Positions 17,475-26,264 of a stretch of 54,241 bases of DNA are shown here, one piece after another. Under the pieces are notes generated by a model. The model saw nothing but the letters and a program-made list of their open reading frames with translations. It was not told the origin of the DNA and did not search any database. The DNA is taken from NCBI GenBank assembly GCA_964550025.1, contig CAZJYI010000072.1, positions 1-54,241 on the forward strand. The letters run 5' to 3'. The translations under genes were made by a program, and so were the position numbers. The stretch comes from CAZJYI01 sp964550025 (lineage in GTDB: Bacteria; Verrucomicrobiota; Kiritimatiellia; UBA8416; CAYOBW01). Within the stretch, counting starts at the first letter, position 1, and each line of letters starts with the position of its first letter.

Positions 17475-17888
17475 ATGAGAAGGGGCTTCACAGGTACCGC
17501 GAAGCGGCTTCTGTTGGCCGGAATCGCACTGATGCTCCTTGGCTTCAGCGGATCTGCGGATGCGACTGATTCCGAGCTTCCCTCATTGTGCGTGCCGGTC
17601 TGTTTCACGGACAACATGGTGCTGCAGCGTTCCCGCCCGGTGGCGCTCTGGGGTGATGCCACCCCGGGAAGCGAGATCACGCTCAACTTCTCCGGGCAGA
17701 CCGCAAAGGCCAAAGCCGATGCACGCATTGTCGACAGGACCGTCGAAGTGTTCAGCAAACGCGTGCCTAAACCCAAGAGCGTACGCTACGCCTATGCCGC
17801 GTTTCCCGTGCCGGACCTGTTCAACAGAGACGGTCTGCCCGCGTCTCCGTTTGCAGCCACGTTGGTCCCTTCGCGAGAGGTGCAATAG
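17475..17888 (+). pseudogene. Sialate O-acetylesterase remnant with the catalytic middle deleted
   Basis: The 137-residue frame has a signal peptide (LLLAGIALMLLGFSGSADA) and then the sialate O-acetylesterase N-terminal beta segment: FTDNMVLQRSRPVALWGDA, PGSEITLNFSGQT. At about residue 78 it jumps straight to the family's C-terminal end (VEVFSKRVPKPKSVRYAYA, LFNRDGLPASPFAATL). Normal members have about 450-650 residues with a central SGNH hydrolase domain. All of that, including the catalytic Ser and His, is gone, yet the frame is kept. It is probably an in-frame internal deletion. The gene leads the GH130-GH5-sulfatase operon and the next start is three bases after its stop, so it might still be translated. 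Confidence 0.8.
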
Positions 17889-17890
17889 AT

Positions 17891-18856
17891 ATGCTCGAGA
17901 TACGACGTTACGCGAACAACCCAATCCTGAAACCCAATCCCGACATCCCCTGGATGTCCACTTCGACGATGAACGCCGGTCTGTGGCACGATGAGAGCGG
18001 CTTCCACATGGTCTTTTCCGGTGGCGGCGTAGATAAGGCCTGCTACTCCAGGATGTCACTGGGCTACGCCTACAGTTCAGATGGGCACGTTTTTGATGTC
18101 CGCGCTGAGCCTCTCCTGGGGCCTGATCCCGACGGTTGGGATTCCGGAAGTTGCCTGGATGCCCGGGTCATGAAGTATGATGACGAGTATTTCATCGTCT
18201 ACAACGCGGGCGGCAAGCACAGGTATCGTCGTGTGGGCCTCGCGAAAACACGCGACTTCAAAACGGTCGAGCGGATCGCGCCCCTGACGGACCCGGAGAT
18301 TTCCAACGCGAACGTGATCTACTTCCCCAGAAGGATCAATGGCTCCTACTACCTGATGCACCGGCCCAGCCCCTTCCAGCCGAGCACCCAGTCCAACGCC
18401 GAAAACCCGGGGTTCAAGTTCACCATCAAGACGGCCCGGTCGGAGGACATGATCAACTGGTACGACGAACGAGACCTGTGCGGCCAGGAATACTGGTGGG
18501 AGAACCAGAAGATCGGCCCCTGTGCCGAACCGGTCGAAACCAGAGCCGGCTGGCTGATGCTCTATCACGGCGTCTACCTGGGCGATGATGTTCATATCCG
18601 GACCTACCGTGTGGGTGCCATGCTGCTGGACCTGGATGATCCTCACAGAGTGATCGCCAGAACACCGGAGCCGATCATGTCGCCCGAGACCGACTACGAG
18701 AAGTTCGGCAACCACGACAATGTGATTTTTCCCTGTGCGAACCCGGTCATCGACGGGATCATGCACATCTACTACGGCGCCGCCGACACGTACATCGGCC
18801 TGGCCACCGTGCCTGTCGATGATCTGCTGGCGCACCTTGAGGACAACAGACTGTGA
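17891..18856 (+). CDS. GH130-type glycoside phosphorylase/hydrolase
   Basis: A 321-residue five-bladed propeller protein without signal peptide. Family features include RRYANNPILKP at the N-terminus, LGYAYSSDGHVF, D90 in the CLDARVM segment where GH130 has its acid (usually EDPR), WYDERD, WWENQKIGPCAEPVET, YHGVYLG, GAMLLDLDDPHRVI and IMHIYYGAADTYIGLA. GH130 enzymes phosphorolyse or hydrolyse beta-1,2- or beta-1,4-mannosides. The LDAR in place of EDPR makes the subgroup uncertain. It lies three bases after the esterase remnant and 16 bp before a GH5-like lipoprotein gene, so it likely works on mannose-containing oligosaccharides inside the cell. Confidence 0.8.
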   Translation: MLEIRRYANNPILKPNPDIPWMSTSTMNAGLWHDESGFHMVFSGGGVDKACYSRMSLGYAYSSDGHVFDVRAEPLLGPDPDGWDSGSCLDARVMKYDDEYFIVYNAGGKHRYRRVGLAKTRDFKTVERIAPLTDPEISNANVIYFPRRINGSYYLMHRPSPFQPSTQSNAENPGFKFTIKTARSEDMINWYDERDLCGQEYWWENQKIGPCAEPVETRAGWLMLYHGVYLGDDVHIRTYRVGAMLLDLDDPHRVIARTPEPIMSPETDYEKFGNHDNVIFPCANPVIDGIMHIYYGAADTYIGLATVPVDDLLAHLEDNRL

Positions 18857-18872
18857 AAGGGAAGACAACACC

Positions 18873-20138
18873 ATGAGATCCATTCCACGCTTGCTGGTCC
18901 TGCTGATCCTGCCTTCCGCCCTGGTCCAGGTGATCGGCTGCCGTACGCTGTCCCGCCCTGACGCCGATGCCTTCGTGACGCAGAAGGGCAACAAGCTCTG
19001 GTACCAGGGCAGGGAATACCGCGCCATTGGCGTGAACACCATCAACCTGCACCTGTCCTACGCCCGGAAGTGGTTCCATGACGACATCTACACCCGGGAT
19101 GGCGAGGACCCCAGGGAGATGATGCTCAAGGGCCTGGATGACGCGCGGGACAACGGCTTCAAGTTTGTCCGTTTCTTTGCCCATCCCGGTTACCCGAAGA
19201 CCATGGACCTGTTCTATTTCAAGGACAAAGACGCCTACTGGAAGAACATGGATGCGGTGGTGGAGGAGTGCCGGACGCGCGGCTTGAAGCTTGTCCCCAG
19301 CTTGAGCTTGATCGGCGCATTCACCAGGTACTACGGTGAGCCCACCCGTGCCATCCTGGATCCCTCTTCCAGAGGGCACCGGGAGTCTTACCGGTACATC
19401 GAGGAGTTCGTAACGCGCTATAAGGACGAACCCACCATCCTGATGTGGGAGATCCACAACGAGCTGATGCTTCACGCGGACGTCAATATGGCGGGCAAGC
19501 TCGTCAATGCCGGGATATTCACGGATCGCAAGGCGCCCCGCGCGAAACAGACGATCGAGGACTCGCTGAGTTACGACCAGATCGTCCGGATCTACAGGGA
19601 GATGAGCACCTTCATCAAGAGCATCGACCAGAACCACCCGATCACCAGCGGCGACGCCAAGGTCCGCCCGGAATGCACTAGCCGGCGCGAGACCTTCCCG
19701 GACTTCAAGTACAGGACCGATACGCTGCAGGAGTGGATCGCCAACAACACCAATGGCCAACCCGCGCCGCTGGACATCTACTCGCTGCACATGTATGAGC
19801 CGTACAGCGCCGGGAGGAAAGGTGAAATCAAGCAGATGGGATGCGAGAACAACATGGCGTTGTTCGAGAAGACCATCACGGCCATGCACGACTCCGGGCG
19901 CCCGGTTTTCATCGGCGAGTTCGGCCAGAACATGGAGACCTTCAAGGACGGCAAAGACACCGAGAGCATCCCCATGCTGAAGATGTTCGACCGCACCGGC
20001 GTCTCGCTCATGTGCTTCTGGTCCTGGCACTTCAAATGGCAGAAGAACACGTGGAATGCGACCAGTGCAAGCCGGCCCGAGCTTGTCAAGCTCGTCAAAG
20101 AACTGAGCCGCAAATATGAACCGGAGCACACACGATGA
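18873..20138 (+). CDS. GH5-like (clan GH-A) glycosidase lipoprotein
   Basis: ATG 18873 is chosen (421 residues); longer frames run into the GH130 gene. A lipoprotein signal ends VQVIGC with C23 as the lipid-carrying cysteine, so it should be membrane-anchored. The TIM barrel has the clan GH-A acid/base at E197 (MWEIHNEL) and the nucleophile at E349 (FIGEFGQ). The layout recalls mannanase-like GH5 enzymes (VNTINLHL, DDARDNGFKFVRFF), but the subfamily is not settled. The setting after GH130 suggests beta-mannan or gluco-/rhamnomannan cleavage. It overlaps the next sulfatase start by 4 bp (ATGA), implying translational coupling. Confidence 0.82.
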   Translation: MRSIPRLLVLLILPSALVQVIGCRTLSRPDADAFVTQKGNKLWYQGREYRAIGVNTINLHLSYARKWFHDDIYTRDGEDPREMMLKGLDDARDNGFKFVRFFAHPGYPKTMDLFYFKDKDAYWKNMDAVVEECRTRGLKLVPSLSLIGAFTRYYGEPTRAILDPSSRGHRESYRYIEEFVTRYKDEPTILMWEIHNELMLHADVNMAGKLVNAGIFTDRKAPRAKQTIEDSLSYDQIVRIYREMSTFIKSIDQNHPITSGDAKVRPECTSRRETFPDFKYRTDTLQEWIANNTNGQPAPLDIYSLHMYEPYSAGRKGEIKQMGCENNMALFEKTITAMHDSGRPVFIGEFGQNMETFKDGKDTESIPMLKMFDRTGVSLMCFWSWHFKWQKNTWNATSASRPELVKLVKELSRKYEPEHTR

Positions 20139-21919
20139 AGAAAGCCTCTGCGTGCGTCGTATTCCTACTGGCCTGTCTTGTGCAAGCGGAACAAAAACCG
20201 AATGTCTTGCTGATCATCAGCGATGACCAGGGCTACGGCGATTTTGGTTTTACCGGAAACAAGCTCGCGGACACGCCGGTATTGGATCGCCTCTCGAAGG
20301 AGGGGGCGTTCTATCCGAACTTCATGGTGGCTCCCGCCTGCACCCCGACCCGCTCGGCGCTGCTGACAGGGCGCAATCATCTGGATGTCGGCGTGTGGGG
20401 CGTCGGGCCGCGTGGCGATGTGCGGCGCGACGAAGTGCTGATGCCGTCGTTCTTCAATCCGTCCGGCTACAACACCTGGCTGTTCGGCAAATGGGACGGT
20501 ACGGTCATGATGGAGCTCGGTCCCGTCGAGCGCGGGTTCGACTGGTTCTGCGGCATCGGTGGCGGCTACCTGCACAAGCGGCCGCTGCTCTACACGCCTG
20601 AAAAGGGCGAGTGGACGGACGGTTGGTCGGCGGAGCTCATCACCGATGCGGCGATCAAGAAGATCCGCGAATCGGGCGACACACCGTGGCTGGTCCATAT
20701 GGCCTACATCATTCCCCACCTGCCGTGGGAATGCCCGGATTCCTATGCCGATCCCTATCGCAAGAAGGGGTTCTCCGAAACCTTCGCCCAGTGCTACGGC
20801 TCCATCAAGCAGATGGACGATCAGATCGGCCGGCTGCTCGACGCGGTGCGCGAAGCGGGGCGGGAAGAAGACACCATCGTGGTGTTCCTGAGCGACAACG
20901 GTCCGACTGAAGGCCGCCCGGCCTGGGTCAACAACAACTACAAGCATGCGCAGAACTCCGCGGACTGGAAGCTGCGTAACGTCTGCAACCTGATCGGCCA
21001 TAAGGCGGAGGTGTGGGACGCCGGCATCCGCAGTCCGCTGCTTGTGCGCTGGCCGGGGAAGATCAAGCCGGGCGTTCGCAAGCATGTCACGATAGTGGAA
21101 GACATATTGCCGACCCTGCTCGATCTCGCTCGAATCCCTGAAGCCAAACAGCCGAAGCATCTCCCGCTTGACGGCAAGAGCTTCCGCGCGTCGCTCGCGG
21201 CCCCCGGTTTCACGGAAGAACGCGATATCTTCCGCCTCGCCCTTGCTGGTCCGGGCGAGCCCGGGAGCGTCACGCCGTCGCTCATCATCGAAGATGCCCG
21301 CAAAGCCGATTACGGCAAACTCCACACCGTCCTGCGTCGCGGGAACTACAAATTCCATCATCTGCCCGGCGGCCGCTTGCGTCTCCACGACATGGAGAAG
21401 GACCCGGGCGAGAAGAACGACCTCAGCAAGACCATGCCGGAGCGCACGGCGGAAATGGCGAGGCGCTGTCGTGCGCGTTGGGACGACATCGCGTCACGCA
21501 ACCGCACCTTTCCGATGCGGCAGCTGAAGATCGACAACGCCGACCGCTGGTCAAAGTCGTGGACGCTCCACGCCAACCGCGCACTCCATTTTGAGGGCAA
21601 CATGCGATCGGTTTTCTACGGCGGTGCCAGGGGGTTTCGATCTCCCGGTGACTGCGCGGACTACAGCGTCCAGGCGCAGAAACCGCTTGCCGTTTCATTC
21701 GTGGCCGAGGGGAAAGGCCTCGACCGATGCGCAGCGATCAGTCTGATGGTTGACGGCAAAGCGGTTGCCGTGAAAAGCCGCTCAGCGGACAAGATCGTGT
21801 TTGGTGCAGCCAGGCTGCCGGCCGGGAACACTCCCCTCTCGCTCGTGGTGCCCGACGATGCCAAACCAGGAACCGCTGATGGAGAAGTGGTTAAGGTGGA
21901 CCTGAGATTGGTACCCTAG
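20135..21919 (+). CDS. Secreted type I sulfatase with C-terminal extension
   Basis: A 594-residue sulfatase. Signal peptide MKKASACVVFLLACLVQA. Metal pair D30-D31 (ISDDQGYGD). Maturation motif C69-T-P-T-R followed by SALLTGR, so C69 becomes formylglycine. Core segments FGKWDGTV, FLSDNGPT and KAEVWDAGIRSPLLVRWPGK are present. The last roughly 115 residues (from WTLHANRALHFEG) form an extra beta-rich domain, perhaps for glycan binding. It begins inside the stop of the GH5-like gene (4-bp overlap), so the two proteins are probably made together. Sulfate position and sugar are unknown. Confidence 0.92.
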   Translation: MKKASACVVFLLACLVQAEQKPNVLLIISDDQGYGDFGFTGNKLADTPVLDRLSKEGAFYPNFMVAPACTPTRSALLTGRNHLDVGVWGVGPRGDVRRDEVLMPSFFNPSGYNTWLFGKWDGTVMMELGPVERGFDWFCGIGGGYLHKRPLLYTPEKGEWTDGWSAELITDAAIKKIRESGDTPWLVHMAYIIPHLPWECPDSYADPYRKKGFSETFAQCYGSIKQMDDQIGRLLDAVREAGREEDTIVVFLSDNGPTEGRPAWVNNNYKHAQNSADWKLRNVCNLIGHKAEVWDAGIRSPLLVRWPGKIKPGVRKHVTIVEDILPTLLDLARIPEAKQPKHLPLDGKSFRASLAAPGFTEERDIFRLALAGPGEPGSVTPSLIIEDARKADYGKLHTVLRRGNYKFHHLPGGRLRLHDMEKDPGEKNDLSKTMPERTAEMARRCRARWDDIASRNRTFPMRQLKIDNADRWSKSWTLHANRALHFEGNMRSVFYGGARGFRSPGDCADYSVQAQKPLAVSFVAEGKGLDRCAAISLMVDGKAVAVKSRSADKIVFGAARLPAGNTPLSLVVPDDAKPGTADGEVVKVDLRLVP

Positions 21920-21944
21920 CGTCCCGTCGAGAAGTGGGGATTCA

Positions 21945-22134
21945 CCACGGAGGCACGGAGACCGGGAGGAGAGGTCGGCTTAGTTCTGCGGGCGACGCGC
22001 CCGCAGAACTATGCCAACGGCATTGGTGAGGAAGATGAGGATGCACATGAGGCAGTCGGATCAGACGAACATCGGTGGGGCGACTGAGGTGCACAAGCAT
22101 CGCTGGGCTGCTCCGAGTCTCCGTGCCTGCGTGG
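21945..22134. repeat. Segment bounded by inverted repeats, with an internal perfect hairpin
   Basis: CCACGGAGGCACGGAGA at 21945-21961 is complementary to 22118-22134 in 16 of 17 positions. Between them AGTTCTGCGGGCG (21982-21994) pairs perfectly with 21998-22010 around ACG. The right arm lies inside the reading frame of the following sulfatase, near its signal peptide. The shape, about 190 bp with inverted ends, is like a miniature mobile element. Confidence 0.65.
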
Positions 22135-23702
22135 CATGTCTCCTTCTGTTCGCCAGCGTGGTGTGTGCCGGGGCGGCCCGCCCCAACATGGTGGTCATTC
22201 TGGCGGATGATCTCGGCTGGATGGATGTCAACACGACGGCCGAGTATGCGACGGGCGCACCCGCAGACAAGCAGTACTACGAAACCCCGCATCTCAATAA
22301 GCTGGCCCGTGACGGGGTCAGCTTCTCGCGCTGCTACAGCATGCCGCTCTGTACCCCCTCGCGTGCCACCATGCTCACCGGGCGGAACGGTGCCACCTTC
22401 GGGTTCAACAACGCTGCCGGCATGAGGGCGGGTAAGTTCACTTTTGCCGCAACCGGGAAGACGCCTCCGGGCGACTATCTCCCGCACGACAAACTGCCCG
22501 GCACAAGCCCACGCTTTCCGATCGCGACGGCGACGGGGAATTACGCGCTGCCAAGCGGCCTGCCCGACAGCAAGGGACATAAGGTGTACTCCCTTGCGGA
22601 GATGCTCCCGGACTATCGCAGCGCGTTCCTCGGCAAATGGCACATCGGCGGGGGCGATATCGAAGGGCACCGCCCGCAGGACTTCGGGTTTGAAACAGTT
22701 GCCTATGAAGATGAGGGATGGTCGTCCTATAAGAAGAACGTCCGCAAACACTGGCACTTCCCCGGTCCCCCGGCCCGGGCCGACTACCTGACCGACGACC
22801 TCACCGCGCTGAGCGTCGATTGGATCCGCAAGCATGTGAACGAGTCCCCCGAAAAGCCGTTCCTCCTCTATCTCTCCCACTTTGCCGTGCATGACCCGTA
22901 CCAGGCAAAGCCGGAGGACGTGGCCTACTTCGAGAAGAAGACGACCCGCGGCTGGAACGGGCACGACAATGCGACCTATGCCGCCATGATCCGATCGCTC
23001 GACGACTCGGTCGGGACAATTCGTGAAGAACTGCAGAAGCTCGGGATCGCCGACAACACGATTTTTGTGTTCACCTCCGACAACGGCGCCCAGGTGCAGA
23101 AGAGGGGTGAAAGAGTGACGAGCAACACCCCCTTGCGCGGACAGAAAGCCCAGACCTTTGAGGGCGGCATCCGCGTGCCGATGATCATCTCAGTGCCGGG
23201 CGGCAAACACAAAGGCATCTGGGCGCACACCCCGGTCACGCTCGAGGATGTTGCTCCGACGTTGACCGCCCTGGCCCGCCAGGACGTGCCGGAGAAGATC
23301 AGGACGCAATGGTCCGGGGCATCACTCGTACCGCTCCTGCAGGACCGTCCTTCCGACTTTGCCCAGCGTGCGATCTGTATCCACGAACCCTATTACCGCC
23401 CGGATCGCCTGGCGGCAGGATCGCCGATGATCCCCCCCAGTACCGTGCTCATCGAAGGGGACTACAAGCTGATCGCTTATCATGACGGCGTGATGCGGCT
23501 GTATGACCTCTCCACCGATATCGGCGAGCGGAACGACCTCTCCGATTCCATGCCCGAGCGGGTTGCCAACATGAGAAAGCGCCTGGCGACATGGCGCTTC
23601 GAGAAAATCCCGGCCCGCTATGACACGAGTGCGAACAAGCGGTATGAGCCGCAGAGCAAACAGGCTTTGCCGCAACCAGAAGGCAAGCTGTTTGTTCGAT
23701 AG
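22011..23702 (+). CDS. Secreted type I sulfatase, start uncertain
   Basis: The frame gives up to 563 residues. Starts at 22011, 22035, 22041 or 22047 are all possible; GAGGA at 22028-22032 is closest to the ATG at 22041. The signal-like hydrophobic stretch (RACVACLLLFASVVCAGA) begins about 38 residues into the longest frame, so the longest form would have an unusually long leader. Counting from 22011, the metal pair is D66-D67 (ILADDLGWMD) and the maturation motif C114-T-P-S-R, followed by ATMLTGR. GKWHIGGGD, FTSDNGAQ and QKAQTFEGGIRVPM complete the core. A 190-bp inverted-repeat segment overlaps its first codons. It is followed 12 bp later by the unknown partner gene at 23715. Confidence 0.9.
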   Translation: MPTALVRKMRMHMRQSDQTNIGGATEVHKHRWAAPSLRACVACLLLFASVVCAGAARPNMVVILADDLGWMDVNTTAEYATGAPADKQYYETPHLNKLARDGVSFSRCYSMPLCTPSRATMLTGRNGATFGFNNAAGMRAGKFTFAATGKTPPGDYLPHDKLPGTSPRFPIATATGNYALPSGLPDSKGHKVYSLAEMLPDYRSAFLGKWHIGGGDIEGHRPQDFGFETVAYEDEGWSSYKKNVRKHWHFPGPPARADYLTDDLTALSVDWIRKHVNESPEKPFLLYLSHFAVHDPYQAKPEDVAYFEKKTTRGWNGHDNATYAAMIRSLDDSVGTIREELQKLGIADNTIFVFTSDNGAQVQKRGERVTSNTPLRGQKAQTFEGGIRVPMIISVPGGKHKGIWAHTPVTLEDVAPTLTALARQDVPEKIRTQWSGASLVPLLQDRPSDFAQRAICIHEPYYRPDRLAAGSPMIPPSTVLIEGDYKLIAYHDGVMRLYDLSTDIGERNDLSDSMPERVANMRKRLATWRFEKIPARYDTSANKRYEPQSKQALPQPEGKLFVR

Positions 23703-23714
23703 AGAGGTCCGTCC

Positions 23715-24548
23715 ATGAGTGACGTCTTACACTGGTCGTTCGACGACAACGCAATGCTCCGGGAGACGATCTTTTCGAAGGGATTTTCGTCGGCGGAAAG
23801 CACGCTGCCGTCCGGGGCGTTTGATCCGTCAGCGGACTGGAAGAACTCCTACGACCTGGTCTATTCCGGGCCGCAGGGCTTCACGGAGCCGAACAAGGTT
23901 GTTTACGGGGCACTGCGCCTGGGCGCGACGTTCGCGGGCGACCGGGTTCGCCTGACGGTCAGCAGCGTGCGCCAGACCGGGCAGCATTTCAGCAAGGAAC
24001 GGGAGTTTCTCACCACTGCGTTCGACTGCAACCGCGATGCGCTCTTTTCGCTCAGGGCCCCATCGTCGTGGAAACTGGAGGCGGAGACCCGCAACGTTCA
24101 GAGCGCGCAGGCGGCCCCGTTCCGGAACTACAGGCTCAAGGGGTCATTCAAGGACGGCAAGCTCTGGAAGAAGGGCAAGGTCGGCCAGGCGTACCTCTAC
24201 CGCGAGTCGAAGGGTGAGCCCGTGGTGGCCAACTGGGCGCTGCTGGCCGCGGTGCAGTCGATGCCGCGCGACCGCCGCTTCGCGTTCTCATACTTCGAGG
24301 ACCTGGAACGTTTCTCAGCCGGTCATTCGATCGCGTTTCTCGAGGAATTCGAGGCCCAATTCGGCGGGCGAAAGGTGATGCTTCAAGGCTACTCGCACAA
24401 AGGTCCGGGCATCATCCCCTCGTACTACTGGGTAGACGATTCCGGGCGGCTGCTGATTGCGCGTTTCGGACTGTCGATGCTCGTCTACAACCCGAATCCG
24501 GTCATTGATTCGCAGCCTGCGAAGGCGTGGAAAGGAGGTGCGAAATGA
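23715..24548 (+). CDS. Unknown protein translationally coupled to a Tat-type sulfatase (module 1)
   Basis: A 277-residue protein with no signal peptide, membrane segment or lipobox, so probably cytoplasmic. I do not recognise the family. A second homologue lies at 29011-29769. Shared features are SGPFE/PSADW-like N-terminal segment, LLAAVQ-x-(L/M)P, an F-x-E/D-D-L then an S/C-x-G-H/Q-x-I-x-F block, an EA-x(4)-G segment, and a C-terminal (S/T)HKG/HTG...P-x-(Y/F)-Y/V...(G)RLL-x(6)-G(L/M)-x-(L/M)L. Both genes overlap the start of a Tat-like sulfatase by 4 bp (ATGA). Co-translation and the missing export signal point to a partner that may act on the sulfatase before export, or to an enzyme of the same pathway. 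Function is unknown. Confidence 0.85.
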   Translation: MSDVLHWSFDDNAMLRETIFSKGFSSAESTLPSGAFDPSADWKNSYDLVYSGPQGFTEPNKVVYGALRLGATFAGDRVRLTVSSVRQTGQHFSKEREFLTTAFDCNRDALFSLRAPSSWKLEAETRNVQSAQAAPFRNYRLKGSFKDGKLWKKGKVGQAYLYRESKGEPVVANWALLAAVQSMPRDRRFAFSYFEDLERFSAGHSIAFLEEFEAQFGGRKVMLQGYSHKGPGIIPSYYWVDDSGRLLIARFGLSMLVYNPNPVIDSQPAKAWKGGAK

Positions 24549-26059
24549 AGCGGCGCACATTCTTGAAAGGGACGTCCCTGGCGGCGGCGGCGACGGTCCC
24601 CTACCCCGCCAACGCCAAAGGTACCGCTGCGGACGGGGTGCCGAACATTCTCTTCATCAATGTTGACCAGATGAGCCTGCTTGATTCCATCCGCGCGTAC
24701 GGATGTGAGTACACAACCACGCCGGGAATTGACCGACTGGTAAAACAGGGCACGTCGTTCATGCAGTCCTATTCGACCGACCCGGTCTGCTGTCCGGCGC
24801 GGGCATCCTGGTGGACGGGCGCCTACTCTTCGGAACACGGCGTGGTCGTCAATAGCACGCCGTGCCACGCCGACATGCCGGATCTGTCTCGGCTGCTTCA
24901 GAAAGCCGGCTACAACACCTACTTCAGCGGCAAGTGGCACGTGCCCGGCAAGCAGGTGCGCGACCTGTTCCATGTACTCCACGAGGGCAGTTGGTGGGGC
25001 GAGTTGACCGATACGCAAGTGACCCGCAGTGCGGTCGCGTTCCTGGAGAACTACGACAGTGAGAAGCCGTTCTTCTTGAGTCTGGGCTACCTGAACCCGC
25101 ACGACATCTGCATCACCCCCAGCTACGATGCGGCCCGCTCGTCCGTGGTGAACGGCAAGAAAGTCCCTCCCTACAAGGCCGCCGGCGTGCTGGAGGACGG
25201 CGACATTCCGCCGGTCCAGGACGCGCAGGACTATGACTCCCGCGAGCCGGGCGTCCTGGTCCTCGGCAAGCGCGGGTCGCTCGAGAGGCCGAAGTTCAGC
25301 GACTGGAGCGACGAGCTGTGGCGCATGCACCGCTACAACTACCATCGGTTCACGGAGATGGTTGACGCGCAGGTTGATGTGCTCCTCGACGCATTGGAGC
25401 AGTCCAGCTTCCGCGACAATACGCTGATCATCTTCTCCGCCGACCACGGGGATGGACTCGGGCGGCATCGGACGGTAGGTAAGTCGACGTTTTACGACGA
25501 AGTCTGCCGGGTTCCGTTCATTGTCTCGACGCTCGGCGCGTTGAAGGTCCAGAAGAACGTCCGGGACACGGAGCATCTGGTTTCCGGCGTCGATTTCGGG
25601 CGCACGGTTTGCGACTACGCCCAGGCGGATGGCACTCCCCTACCCCACGGGAGGAGCCTGCGGCCGCTGGTCGAGGGCAAGAACGTCGCATGGCGTGAGT
25701 TCGCCTACGCGGAAAACGGCGCCTATATGCACATGATCACGGACGGGACGGTCAAGTACGTTCGCGAGTATATCGAGAACGATGCGCTCACCGGCGTCCC
25801 GCCCTGCGCGACGACGCATCAGACCGGTGTGGAACAGCTGTTCGATCTGGCGCGCGATCCGAATGAGGCCAAGAACCTGGGGTATGATGCGGATTACGCA
25901 CCGACATTGAAGAAGATGCGTGCGGCACTGGATCGCAAGGAGCAGGAGCGGATTCCGCTGAGAGCCGTTGCGGCCAGAGGTCAGGAGTTTATGTCTGGTC
26001 GGTCTAGCGCTATTCGACGCAAGAAGATGCCTCAGCACTACCGAAGAGAACACCAATGA
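24545..26059 (+). CDS. Tat-type exported sulfatase, module 1
   Basis: ATG 24545 is chosen (505 residues) because GGAGG lies about six bases upstream (24534-24538). The N-terminus MKRRTFLKGTSLAAAATVP is a twin-arginine signal, so the folded, matured enzyme would cross the membrane through Tat. The maturation motif is C82-C-P-A-R (DPVCCPARASWWTG), so C82 is the formylglycine site. D41 with Q42 in INVDQMS replaces the DD pair of the other sulfatases. GKWHVPGKQ and FSADHGDGLGRH follow. This subgroup, with a CCPAR motif and Tat leader, is shared with 29766-31259 and differs from the three Sec sulfatases here. It overlaps the partner gene by 4 bp. Confidence 0.93.
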   Translation: MKRRTFLKGTSLAAAATVPYPANAKGTAADGVPNILFINVDQMSLLDSIRAYGCEYTTTPGIDRLVKQGTSFMQSYSTDPVCCPARASWWTGAYSSEHGVVVNSTPCHADMPDLSRLLQKAGYNTYFSGKWHVPGKQVRDLFHVLHEGSWWGELTDTQVTRSAVAFLENYDSEKPFFLSLGYLNPHDICITPSYDAARSSVVNGKKVPPYKAAGVLEDGDIPPVQDAQDYDSREPGVLVLGKRGSLERPKFSDWSDELWRMHRYNYHRFTEMVDAQVDVLLDALEQSSFRDNTLIIFSADHGDGLGRHRTVGKSTFYDEVCRVPFIVSTLGALKVQKNVRDTEHLVSGVDFGRTVCDYAQADGTPLPHGRSLRPLVEGKNVAWREFAYAENGAYMHMITDGTVKYVREYIENDALTGVPPCATTHQTGVEQLFDLARDPNEAKNLGYDADYAPTLKKMRAALDRKEQERIPLRAVAARGQEFMSGRSSAIRRKKMPQHYRREHQ

Positions 26060-26159
26060 GAAGAGCACTCGCCATCTCCTGTTACTGCTCGCAACTGTCC
26101 TTTGCGCCGCGGCTGCCAAGCCCGAACAGCTGAAGAAGATGATGCGGGGCATGGTTTAG
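26056..26159 (+). pseudogene. Frameshifted signal-peptide stub
   Basis: ATG 26056 overlaps the sulfatase stop by 4 bp (ATGA), but its frame soon ends. Shifting frame by two bases about ten bases in gives STRHLLLLLATVLCAAAAKP, a textbook signal peptide, followed by EQLKKMMRGMV and a stop. The likely history is a small indel plus loss of the rest of the gene. Parent family not identifiable. Confidence 0.5.
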
Positions 26160-26264
26160 GAACTGAATTCCATGTACGCTGTTTACCCAGTGAGAGACGG
26201 ACAGACGCTTGAACCAGTCATCCCGTAAAGGAGTGATGATCTGCGCTACGGAGGGAACGGAATC

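Noticed and set aside
18759..21388. Long minus-strand frames (456 and 407 codons) opposite the GH5-like and sulfatase genes
   Set aside because: Both are shadows of genes with clear catalytic motifs; their translations show no domain.
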